This document shows positions 40,460 to 47,253 of a stretch of 47,253 bases of DNA, piece by piece. Position 1 is the stretch's first letter; the number at the start of each line of letters is the position of its first letter. The stretch is from a virus, in the IMG/VR virus record IMGVR_UViG_3300020471_001814, positions 1 through 47,253 of that record. One strand, given 5' to 3'. The notes under the pieces were generated by a model. The model did no database searches. It was not told where the DNA came from and worked only from the letters and a program-made list of their open reading frames with translations. Made by a program: the position numbers and the translations under genes.

Positions 40460-41373
40460 TACTTTATCACTCCTAATAGTTCTATTAACATAGCCATAGC
40501 ATTTATTTCTTTATCAACTACTTGACTATCTGACAATTCATATCTAGCCAAAATTAAAATACATTCCGCTACATGACCTTTACCCCAATCATCAACCTCA
40601 TCATATAACAAGCGAAATAAATCAGCAAAGTCTGTAATCTTATTGTCTGCTAATAATTGTCTAATATCTTTGAAAGCTGTTTTCTTATTTTGTGTTTTCA
40701 AAATCTTTAACAATTTTAATTTGTAATCATTCTGTATTATACTTGTCGTATCCAATTTAAGTTTATTATTGACAACATTTCTCTGTGAAGAATTGATAAT
40801 TCTACGAATGTCTGGATAACCACTATCTATCAATACTTTTAAGTCATCCATTTCATGAGTCACATTTTCACTCAAAAGTATATCGTGAATATGTTTTGCA
40901 ACCTCACCCTTTGATGGTGGTATAATCTGAAACGATTGACACCTACTTTGTATTGGGTCAATAATCCGTTCCACATAATTACAAGTCAATATAAATCTAC
41001 AATGTTTACTAAATGTTTCCATTAGATTTCTTAGAGCCGCCTGAGCATTTGGTGTTATGTAATCACACTCATCTAAGATGATAATCTTCATATCTTTGAA
41101 TCCGATAGTAGAAGCAAAGTTTTTAACTTTAGTCCTAACCGTATCAACATTGTTCTCATCGGATGCATTAATATATAAGTAATCACATTCTATATTCTTA
41201 ACAAGTAATTTGGCGAGAGTGGTTTTACCTGTACCAGCCTTGCCGAACAGTAAAAGGTGTGGTAAATCTCCACTCTCAAGATATACAGATACTTTACTTT
41301 TGAGATGTTCGTTCCCAATGTAAGTGTCTATTGTTGTCGGCCGATATTTTTCTACCCATAAACTATGACTCAT
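40459..41373 (-). CDS. Clamp loader large subunit, gp44-like
   Basis: 304 residues, AAA+ ATPase. Start WVEKYRPTTIDTYIG (6-20) is the replication factor C/gp44 box; Walker A GKAGTGKT at 44-51; Walker B DECD at 101-104; SRC arginine finger in IDPIQSRCQSF. It loads the gp45 sliding clamp with the gp62-like partner at 39082-39564. The start lies inside the end of the Mom-like gene (11-base overlap). Confidence 0.92.
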   Translation of the reverse strand: MSHSLWVEKYRPTTIDTYIGNEHLKSKVSVYLESGDLPHLLLFGKAGTGKTTLAKLLVKNIECDYLYINASDENNVDTVRTKVKNFASTIGFKDMKIIILDECDYITPNAQAALRNLMETFSKHCRFILTCNYVERIIDPIQSRCQSFQIIPPSKGEVAKHIHDILLSENVTHEMDDLKVLIDSGYPDIRRIINSSQRNVVNNKLKLDTTSIIQNDYKLKLLKILKTQNKKTAFKDIRQLLADNKITDFADLFRLLYDEVDDWGKGHVAECILILARYELSDSQVVDKEINAMAMLIELLGVIK

Positions 41374-42139
41374 TGTAAATACCTTTGTTATCTACTTCAT
41401 ATTTTATAACTTCTGCTTTGTTTAAAGCCTCTTTTGGATAAGGCAATAGTGGGTGTTTTATTGTATTCATAAATAATTTGTTCTCTTTTTTATTACCAAG
41501 AAAATATAAATATCTGTGTTTTTCTGCTTCTTTCTTTAGCCAAAATGTGTGTCCTATTTGTTTCTTTAAGTGTTCAACATTACTACTACCATATAACGAG
41601 TAAACAGTTCTACTATGAATCCAATCACCATCCTCTTCTATTCTCAAACTAAAAGTTGGTGCCATCTGAATATCACCACATCCTTGATATAACCAATTTG
41701 TCGCTTGATATATTCCACCAGCATGATTTTGCTCTGGATCAGCGTATGATATCAGAACTTTTATATCAGGTGCATTATTCTTCATCCATTTAAATGATTG
41801 AGATATAACATAAGATTCAACATTCTTTCCATATCCATCGTGAATAAAGAGTCTTGTTAATTCTAAAATATTTTTAGTAGTTAACTCTAAATCATCTTTG
41901 AATATAGAACCTAACACTCTTCTACCAATTGGAAATCCATAAGCTATACAACCAATTAACTTTTCTTCAAGCTCATCAAAAAACTTATGTTGATTACCAG
42001 GCTGGTAGAAAACTCCCAATGCATACCTACAAGAAGATAACCTACCGCTGTAATGATTTTTTTCTATTATGCTTTTTGCTATTGGTTTCTGTATTGGCCT
42101 TAAAAGAATTTTTGAAGTGTCACAAAGATTAGTCGTCAT
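41363..42139 (-). CDS. Mom-like DNA adenine modification enzyme
   Basis: 258 residues, GNAT-like fold. NHYSG (28-32), LIGCIAYGFPIG (61-72), LELTRLFIHD (92-101), VLISYADPEQNHAGGIYQATNW (about 128-149) reproduce the conserved order of the Mom family, whose Mu founder adds a carbamoylmethyl-type group to adenine in phage DNA. Such modification protects DNA from host restriction. It is placed between clamp and clamp-loader genes with 11-base overlaps on both sides, suggesting tight co-expression with replication. Exact chemistry is inference. Confidence 0.8.
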   Translation of the reverse strand: MTTNLCDTSKILLRPIQKPIAKSIIEKNHYSGRLSSCRYALGVFYQPGNQHKFFDELEEKLIGCIAYGFPIGRRVLGSIFKDDLELTTKNILELTRLFIHDGYGKNVESYVISQSFKWMKNNAPDIKVLISYADPEQNHAGGIYQATNWLYQGCGDIQMAPTFSLRIEEDGDWIHSRTVYSLYGSSNVEHLKKQIGHTFWLKKEAEKHRYLYFLGNKKENKLFMNTIKHPLLPYPKEALNKAEVIKYEVDNKGIYNES

Positions 42140-42848
42140 TAGTTGATGCTACTAACCAATAAGTTACACTAAAATCATCTACTCTAAAAGTAATTTTGGA
42201 TAACCCCTCACTACTAACTTCCAATGTAGCACTTTCACATTCTTTATTAGCAGTAAGCACTTCTTTAAAAATGTTAGCATTAAAAGACACATTATCAATA
42301 TTACTTGATTCTTGTGTAGTAACTGGAATAGTAACTCTATTAGTATTTATTGAAGCATATCCTATCACAATTTTAGTTTCACTACCATCTGTAATAACTG
42401 TAAAGTCATCAGTTTCGGCCAAAGCACCTTTACCTGAAATAAACTTACTCATTAAATTTGGTGTAACATCAATTTTTAGTTCAAAATTTGGTACAGTTTT
42501 TAATTGTGGTGGTTTACTAATGATAGATGTATCACTTAACATATAATTTACCGAAGATGATGAATCACTTACTTTTAGTGCAATTGATTTATCACCTGCT
42601 TTATTTATAGTTACATTGATATCTTCATCTAATACAGAAAGTAATTTCAATAATTGTTCTGTACTGTATATACCAACTTCAGAATCTTCAAACTGCCATT
42701 TATCCATTTCCAGTTCACCTAATAAAGTTTTATCACCTGATATAAATCTGGCTAACAACTTATTCGATTTACTGTTTAATACTACTGAATTAACTGTTCC
42801 ATTCAAGTAATATTTATTAATGAAACGAACTAGTTTTTGTTTATGCAT
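42129..42848 (-). CDS. Sliding clamp, gp45-like
   Basis: 239 residues, close to T4 gp45 (228). All-beta/alpha clamp composition without catalytic motifs; ends with a strand-rich C-terminus (KITFRVDDFSVTYWL). A good SD (AGGAG, 42854-42858) precedes the ATG. Position directly after the DNA polymerase and before the Mom-like and gp44-like genes supports the call. Would be a trimeric processivity ring for the polymerase. Confidence 0.85.
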   Translation of the reverse strand: MHKQKLVRFINKYYLNGTVNSVVLNSKSNKLLARFISGDKTLLGELEMDKWQFEDSEVGIYSTEQLLKLLSVLDEDINVTINKAGDKSIALKVSDSSSSVNYMLSDTSIISKPPQLKTVPNFELKIDVTPNLMSKFISGKGALAETDDFTVITDGSETKIVIGYASINTNRVTIPVTTQESSNIDNVSFNANIFKEVLTANKECESATLEVSSEGLSKITFRVDDFSVTYWLVASTNDD

Positions 42849-42853
42849 AACTT

Positions 42854-42858
42854 CTCCT
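42854..42858 (-). promoter_or_regulatory. Ribosome-binding site of the clamp gene
   Basis: AGGAG on the minus strand, 5 bases before the ATG at 42848. It fixes the clamp start; a TATAAT lies 7-8 bases further upstream but is too close to be its -10 box. Confidence 0.65.
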
Positions 42859-42871
42859 ATTAATTATAACC

Positions 42872-42886
42872 ATATATACATATATA
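42872..42886. repeat. AT-rich 15-mer, copy 2
   Basis: ATATATACATATATA, identical to 36884-36898. Lies in the 59-base gap between polymerase stop and clamp start. May be part of a clamp promoter or operator; a TTGAGA about 17 bases before a TATATG on the minus strand could be -35 and -10, but the match is weak. Confidence 0.4.
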
Positions 42887-42907
42887 TAGTATGTTTTTTT
42901 CTCAAAA

Positions 42908-45427
42908 TCAAAAAAATCTTTCCATTGTTTTAGAAGAATCAGTTGGTTCACTCCAACCTAATGATTCATACAACATCATAATTTTTTTGTGTAAAGCTTG
43001 TTTGTAAAGTTTATCTGGATTTATAAACTGTCTAATAAATGATAAAATTTCAGGTGGGTCTTCGTATCCTTTATAAGCCACAGTTTCTAATCCAATCGGA
43101 TTATTTTTTAAATATATCCACTTAATTTTTTCCCCATTATGTATCTGTGAGTATCTTCTCTGAACATTAAAGTGTTTCAATAAATCATTATAAAATAAAG
43201 CACTTTTTACATGAACTGGTGTTCCTAATTTGTAACCACGAAACATATCACTATCTTTAATTCTATACTTTGTAATACCCTTTACACTTGTTGGTATTGC
43301 TATCTTATCAAAATCCATCAACTTCATACTGTTTTTGAAATTTAAAATAAACTTATCTAATTGTTCTTTAGGTACATCCATCAGAATATCTTCTAATAAC
43401 TTACTCAACATCTCTCTCATCGCAACTGGAAAACTAGACCTAACTGTGTCTAATCCTTTTACCATCAGTTTATTTACTTTCTTTCCATTATCATTAATAA
43501 TTTTTAAACCATATCTTTTTTTAGTGACAAACAAACCACTTTTAGCGATAACTTCCTGTTTGATGTCAAATCTGTGTTTTTGTAAATTACAAAATTTCTT
43601 AGCAAAATAGTTGTAACTCTTATTAAGATATTCTTGAACTTCACCACAAATTTCCATAATTCGTTTAGTCATCTCCACTTCAGTAAATACCTTATTTGGA
43701 AACCTTTTTTTAATCAATGGTAGAGCTGAATAAAAGACAGAATCCGTATCAATGTAAATACAATAATTTTCTCCATCATTAAGTTCTGCATTGTAGTAAA
43801 AGTTAGCAATCTTTTTTGTAAACTTAATCAATGATTGGCCAGTATAAGTAACAGCTTCTGCATTATCCAAATCGTAAAATCTGAATACAGGTAATCCCAA
43901 TACACCATACAAACTATTTAACAGAACTTTCTGAAGATATTGTCGTCTATCAAAATAATCCGATTTATCTTTGTTTCCTTCTTCATGAAACTTCTTTGAT
44001 AACTTTCTATATTCAACTCTTTCATCGAACCACTTTCTTAGTAGTGCTGGTAGTAAACCATCTTTATCTGTGCGATACATTACACCATTAGTTGCGATTC
44101 CAATAGACCTATCTTCTAAATAGTCCTTTAGTTCTTTATCTGTAAATCTACCTAATACCTTTTCATCATTTGTTATAGAATATGTTTTATCCGTGCCTCT
44201 AATAAATTCCTCAGGATTCCATCCTTCTAATTTACCAATTTTTGTTTCAGGTGATATATTCAATGACATAATACAAGACGGATACATAGAGGTAATATCT
44301 AAATCATATACCCAATTATGTTTACCCTTAATTGGATCTTGAACATAAGCACCAACAAATTTATCATTAGAAAACTTTTTTGGTTTTTTGGGTTTATTGG
44401 GAGCTACAATATTTTTCTTTCTTAAATAAACTAATATAGCACCCTCTAAATAACGAGAACTCATAAACACATCCTCATATGGAACGTGTCCTAAATGAGC
44501 CAAACCTCTAGCTATTTCAATAAAATCTAATTTATCATCTAACTTCTTAACTAGTTTAACATCTTGCAAGTTATAGTCTATAAATTTATCTAAATCATTT
44601 TCATATAAATCGTTGAGTGTTCCCTCATAAGCGACTTTCTTCTCACCAACTTCATATTCACCAATGGCATCTAATCTATACGATGACTTTTCACTAAATG
44701 TAAATCTTTTATATAATTGTAAATAGTCTAATATACTAACACCAGCAATTTTATATCTCTTACTGAAGTCACTCCACTGTACATTCATAATCGGTGATAA
44801 TACATTAGCTACATTCTGACCAACTATCTTACAAGCTCTGTTGTAAAGATATGGAACATCAAAGAACTCTACATTCCAACCTGTTAATATGGTTGGTTTG
44901 ATTCTTATATACTTCATAAAGAATGCATTTAGTAAGTCATATTCATCGGTAAATGACTTTATTATTTCATTACCATTAGTTGATGTTTTAGTATCATCTA
45001 ATTTTAATTTATTCGCAGTGTCTAATACATAACAAAAGTATTCATCAGTTCTTGAATCGTTAAACCCTATGGCAGTTACTCTGTTTTCTGCTTTATTTAC
45101 GTCTGGAAAACCCTCAGTAACTTCCACTTCAATATCAAATATCATTGTGCGATGTCCAGTAGAAACATCATCTGAATCTGTGTAGTTATCTACCAAAACT
45201 CTGATTTCAGGATTAACATCGGATTCAAATAAATTAGATTGGTCTTTATCCCATTTAGTAATTCTTTTTAATCTATCCCCATACAACGAAACATAGGTTC
45301 CAGCTTTACTCTTAGTGTAAGCATATTTTTTATAGCGAAATGTTTGGTGACCAAACTTGTCATCCCAAACATGCATTTTGTTTAAACGTCTATCGTAATA
45401 TATATTCTGATATATAACTAACTCCAA
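42908..45427 (-). CDS. Family B DNA polymerase, gp43-like, TTG start
   Basis: 839 residues. Exonuclease motif FDIE (D98, E100); polymerase motif A DLDITSMYPS at 375-384; motif B NSLYG at 504-508; motif C YIDTDS at 558-563. The C-terminus ends SSKTMERFF, a likely clamp-binding peptide as in T4/RB69 polymerase. The frame opens at a TTG (45427-45425); no ATG exists before residue 18, and the N-terminal beta strand (VIYQNIYYDRRL) matches the expected start of the family, so the TTG is plausible. An out-of-frame leader frame overlaps this start. Preceded by a strong promoter. Confidence 0.95.
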   Translation of the reverse strand: MELVIYQNIYYDRRLNKMHVWDDKFGHQTFRYKKYAYTKSKAGTYVSLYGDRLKRITKWDKDQSNLFESDVNPEIRVLVDNYTDSDDVSTGHRTMIFDIEVEVTEGFPDVNKAENRVTAIGFNDSRTDEYFCYVLDTANKLKLDDTKTSTNGNEIIKSFTDEYDLLNAFFMKYIRIKPTILTGWNVEFFDVPYLYNRACKIVGQNVANVLSPIMNVQWSDFSKRYKIAGVSILDYLQLYKRFTFSEKSSYRLDAIGEYEVGEKKVAYEGTLNDLYENDLDKFIDYNLQDVKLVKKLDDKLDFIEIARGLAHLGHVPYEDVFMSSRYLEGAILVYLRKKNIVAPNKPKKPKKFSNDKFVGAYVQDPIKGKHNWVYDLDITSMYPSCIMSLNISPETKIGKLEGWNPEEFIRGTDKTYSITNDEKVLGRFTDKELKDYLEDRSIGIATNGVMYRTDKDGLLPALLRKWFDERVEYRKLSKKFHEEGNKDKSDYFDRRQYLQKVLLNSLYGVLGLPVFRFYDLDNAEAVTYTGQSLIKFTKKIANFYYNAELNDGENYCIYIDTDSVFYSALPLIKKRFPNKVFTEVEMTKRIMEICGEVQEYLNKSYNYFAKKFCNLQKHRFDIKQEVIAKSGLFVTKKRYGLKIINDNGKKVNKLMVKGLDTVRSSFPVAMREMLSKLLEDILMDVPKEQLDKFILNFKNSMKLMDFDKIAIPTSVKGITKYRIKDSDMFRGYKLGTPVHVKSALFYNDLLKHFNVQRRYSQIHNGEKIKWIYLKNNPIGLETVAYKGYEDPPEILSFIRQFINPDKLYKQALHKKIMMLYESLGWSEPTDSSKTMERFF

Positions 45428-45452
45428 TTATTATAGGTTGTAAAATCCCCAT
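45390..45452 (-). CDS. Possible 20-residue leader peptide overlapping the polymerase start
   Basis: An ATG at 45452-45450 opens a frame of 20 codons (MGILQPIIIGV and on) that ends in TAG at 45392, inside the polymerase gene in another frame. It starts only about 6 bases after the predicted transcription start, so its AAGG would not be transcribed; it would be almost leaderless. Hydrophobic sequence. It may be meaningless, or it may tune translation from the weak TTG start. Confidence 0.25.
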   Translation of the reverse strand: MGILQPIIIGVSYISEYILR

Positions 45453-45464
45453 TTTCGATACCTT

Positions 45465-45494
45465 AATATACAACTAAAACCTAACATAAGTCAA
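45465..45494 (-). promoter_or_regulatory. Sigma70-type promoter of the DNA polymerase
   Basis: On the minus strand: -35 TTGACT (45494-45489), 18-base spacer, -10 TATATT (45470-45465), with CCTTGACT and GTTGTATATTAAGG context. Transcription would begin about 30 bases before the TTG start. It lies directly behind the terminator of the receptor gene, so the polymerase unit is transcribed independently. Confidence 0.78.
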
Positions 45495-45507
45495 GGTTTA
45501 TTTTGAT

Positions 45508-45533
45508 AAAAAAGGGGGGAATAAATCCCCCCT
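45508..45533 (-). terminator. Intrinsic terminator of the TonB-receptor gene
   Basis: On the minus strand: an 8-base stem (AGGGGGGA with TCCCCCCT) around a 5-base loop, followed by TTTTT. It is a textbook rho-independent terminator, placed 13 bases after the receptor stop. The only hairpin of this strength that I see in the window. On the plus strand no T tract follows. Confidence 0.85.
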
Positions 45534-45545
45534 AAATTTACCATT

Positions 45546-47252
45546 TTAGAAATTAACAGTTAGTCCTAAGTTGTAGTATCTTGGTGTTCCCAAGAATACT
45601 TCAGCATTATGAGCTAAGTGAAGTTTATCACCATACCCATTGTACCTACTGTTATCAGTAGCATCTTGAACATAAACATCATCAAGAGCATTAAAGACAT
45701 GACCGTGTAAAGTCAAGTCCAAACCAGCAATCTCTGGTAGTTTGTAAGATAGATGTAGGTCTAATTTAGAATAGCCAGGAGCTTTCCAAACCTGTGCCCT
45801 ATCAGCTTCACCTTCTACCTCACGAGAATCTGGTGACCAATCGGCATAATTGTCATCATAGATTTTTAACAAACCTTGAATGTTCAATCCTTTAATTGGT
45901 TTCAATGTCAAACCACCAACATAAGCAGTCTGTGGCATATCTCCAACTTTAAGGTTGTTTAATGCATATTGGTATTCAGTAGATGTCTGTCCGATGATTT
46001 GATTATCATCATTGTATTCCATCTCTGTGTAATCACCTTGTGCGTCTCCATCGAAGAACCAATCACCTTTACTGAAAGCAAAGTCAACCTCTACCATTTC
46101 GTGTAGAGCTACTTTAGCCTCAACCTCAACACCACTATGACTCTGATTTACACCAGTTAAATAAATGATGTCTGTGTCACCTGAGTCACCTTGTCCTGTT
46201 GTTACAGATTTGGTAAGGTTTCTATCTTTCCATTGTGTGTTGTAGTAACTACCTTTGATAGCAACTAATCCACTTCTGTAAGAACCACCAACTTCCATTG
46301 ATGTGAACTTCTCATTATCAGGATTAGAAGCAACATTACCATCATAGTCAATTACATTGTCCAAGATAGGTGGTTTCTGAACATACCCAAGATTAGCAAA
46401 AGCAGATAATCTGTCATCAAGATTAAATACACCACCACCCTTTACTTGAAAGGTTGTAATAGCTGGTGCCTCTACCTTTTCAAAATCGACTTGAAAATGG
46501 TCATCATAGGAATATCCAATTGTAGATACACCACCCATACCATATAGGTTGAACTTCTGTATGTCGTATTTACCTTGTACGAATGCTCCAAACCAATCAA
46601 CAGTTGTGTTGTTGTGATAAGCAATAATATCACCTAACCCAACTTTTTTACCATCTGGTGCATTGTCATCAGCGAAGTCTACATAGTAGTCTCCACCAAG
46701 TAAGTCACGAACCTCTCTAGCATGTTCGATACCAGCAGTTCTCCAATCGATACCAACTTGAACCTCTAAGTCATCATTGACATCATAGTTTAACTTGGAA
46801 ATCAAACCATAGGTATTTTGCCTATTGATTGAATTACGAAGTATTCCTGTGGAACGATTTTCGGTATCTGACCAATCAGAATCTACATTATCAGAGTTCT
46901 GAGCTATTTCAGCATCCCAATCCCAAGTCCACGGTGAACTTGCATACCAAGGTGAACCTTCAATAGCAGGCACTCTACTGACACTACCATAAGTTCCAGT
47001 TCCACCACCTGAACCACCACTCCAATACAATATTGAACTTACATTAACCCTATCATTTACATCATAGAAATGATTTAAGTTAACTAGTGGTTTATGAAAG
47101 AAGTTTTCTCTTTCATTCAATAGATTACCAATCTTTCTGTCTGTTGTCCTAGCACCATACATGTACCAGTATTGTTGTCCTGTATAACTCTCGTCAACAG
47201 GTGCCCAATTCTGATTGAAGAACCTACCAGCTTCATGTTCAAACTTCTCTCC
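45546..47252 (-). CDS. TonB-dependent receptor, C-terminal part (5' end beyond window)
   Basis: The frame is open to the window edge; 568 residues are visible. It is an outer-membrane beta barrel: alternating aromatic and polar strands with turns rich in D, G and N, and repeated pairs such as VEVEAKVALHEMVEVDFAFS. Near the end, APGYSKLDLHLSYKLP, LTLHGHVFNALDD and the terminal GLTVNF with final phenylalanine are typical TonB-receptor C-termini. The plug domain is not visible. GC is higher than in the polymerase gene (22 and 24 of 60 at 45601-45660 and 46861-46920, versus 13 of 60 at 44521-44580). It has its own strong terminator, so it looks like a late-acquired bacterial gene. Style recalls marine Bacteroidota or Marinimicrobia receptors, which I cannot verify. 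Confidence 0.85.
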   Translation of the reverse strand, partial: GEKFEHEAGRFFNQNWAPVDESYTGQQYWYMYGARTTDRKIGNLLNERENFFHKPLVNLNHFYDVNDRVNVSSILYWSGGSGGGTGTYGSVSRVPAIEGSPWYASSPWTWDWDAEIAQNSDNVDSDWSDTENRSTGILRNSINRQNTYGLISKLNYDVNDDLEVQVGIDWRTAGIEHAREVRDLLGGDYYVDFADDNAPDGKKVGLGDIIAYHNNTTVDWFGAFVQGKYDIQKFNLYGMGGVSTIGYSYDDHFQVDFEKVEAPAITTFQVKGGGVFNLDDRLSAFANLGYVQKPPILDNVIDYDGNVASNPDNEKFTSMEVGGSYRSGLVAIKGSYYNTQWKDRNLTKSVTTGQGDSGDTDIIYLTGVNQSHSGVEVEAKVALHEMVEVDFAFSKGDWFFDGDAQGDYTEMEYNDDNQIIGQTSTEYQYALNNLKVGDMPQTAYVGGLTLKPIKGLNIQGLLKIYDDNYADWSPDSREVEGEADRAQVWKAPGYSKLDLHLSYKLPEIAGLDLTLHGHVFNALDDVYVQDATDNSRYNGYGDKLHLAHNAEVFLGTPRYYNLGLTVNF

Positions 47253-47253
47253 A

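Noticed and set aside
42196-42546. Plus-strand open frame of 116 codons antisense to the clamp
   Set aside because: Lies wholly inside a well-supported gene, low-complexity hydrophobic product, no SD. The same applies to other plus-strand frames, such as 1805-2161, 11475-11762, 11845-12198 and 34723-35085.
42863-42870. TATAAT-like box directly before the clamp SD as a promoter
   Set aside because: Transcription would begin inside the ribosome-binding site, and no -35 box is found at the right distance.
1-47253. tRNA genes, CRISPR arrays, insertion sequences, integrase or attachment sites
   Set aside because: None could be seen on either strand; gene spacing leaves almost no room for them.

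Overview
The window looks like part of the genome of an AT-rich, T4-related (myovirus-like) phage of a Gram-negative, probably marine, bacterium. Evidence: a family B DNA polymerase (gp43-like), sliding clamp (gp45-like), both clamp-loader subunits (gp44- and gp62-like), a RecB/Cas4-type nuclease, a ClpP-type protease and a PhoH-like ATPase, packed as short overlapping genes. Every supported gene is on the minus strand, so transcription runs from high to low coordinates. The standard code is used, and Shine-Dalgarno (SD) sequences of AGGAG type are frequent. No tRNA, rRNA, CRISPR array, integrase, transposase or structural virion gene was seen. No stretch over 300 bases lacks a gene.

Layout in the direction of transcription. 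(1) 47253-45546: the C-terminal 568 residues of a TonB-dependent outer-membrane receptor, cut by the window edge, more GC-rich than the adjacent polymerase gene, and closed by a strong intrinsic terminator. (2) 45.5-39.0 kb: promoter, DNA polymerase, clamp, a Mom-like DNA-modification enzyme, clamp loader large subunit, ClpP-like protease, zinc ribbon, clamp loader small subunit. (3) 39.06-36.5 kb: a second promoter, a DUF1599/Nmad1-like protein, a RecB-like nuclease, a SLOG-domain protein and small phage proteins. (4) 36.5-4.7 kb: a nearly gap-free island of 33 glycan genes (glycosyltransferases, nucleotide-sugar enzymes, aminotransferases, deacetylases, acetyltransferase, sulfotransferase, methyltransferases). 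It is interrupted only by a 41-residue basic protein and two phage-type genes at 32.6-33.6 kb. (5) 4.8-3.7 kb: PhoH and a small conserved gene. (6) 3.77-0 kb: a third promoter of the same sequence type, then about a dozen small genes, including a lipoprotein, membrane peptides, an HTH-HNH protein and a 19-residue peptide with 8 cysteines.

Within the glycan island several pathways can be read. Gmd, a DegT-fold enzyme with the ColD-type Lys-to-His change, and an Fcl/ColC-like reductase lie in order and would make GDP-L-colitose or a close relative from GDP-mannose. A UDP-GlcNAc 4,6-dehydratase-like SDR followed by a PLP aminotransferase would make an amino sugar. A nucleotidyltransferase-kinase fusion, a HAD phosphatase, a cupin and an aldolase-like barrel form a further small-molecule module. 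No flippase, polymerase, ABC exporter or polyprenyl-phosphate transferase is visible. The product must either enter the host's export machinery or modify something in the cytoplasm, such as virion proteins.

Three near-identical sigma70-type promoters (CTTGACT, 17-18 bases, TATATT) stand before the polymerase, the Nmad1-like gene and the small-gene cluster. They suggest early transcription by host RNA polymerase. Functions are inferred from motifs read by eye; no database search was possible.
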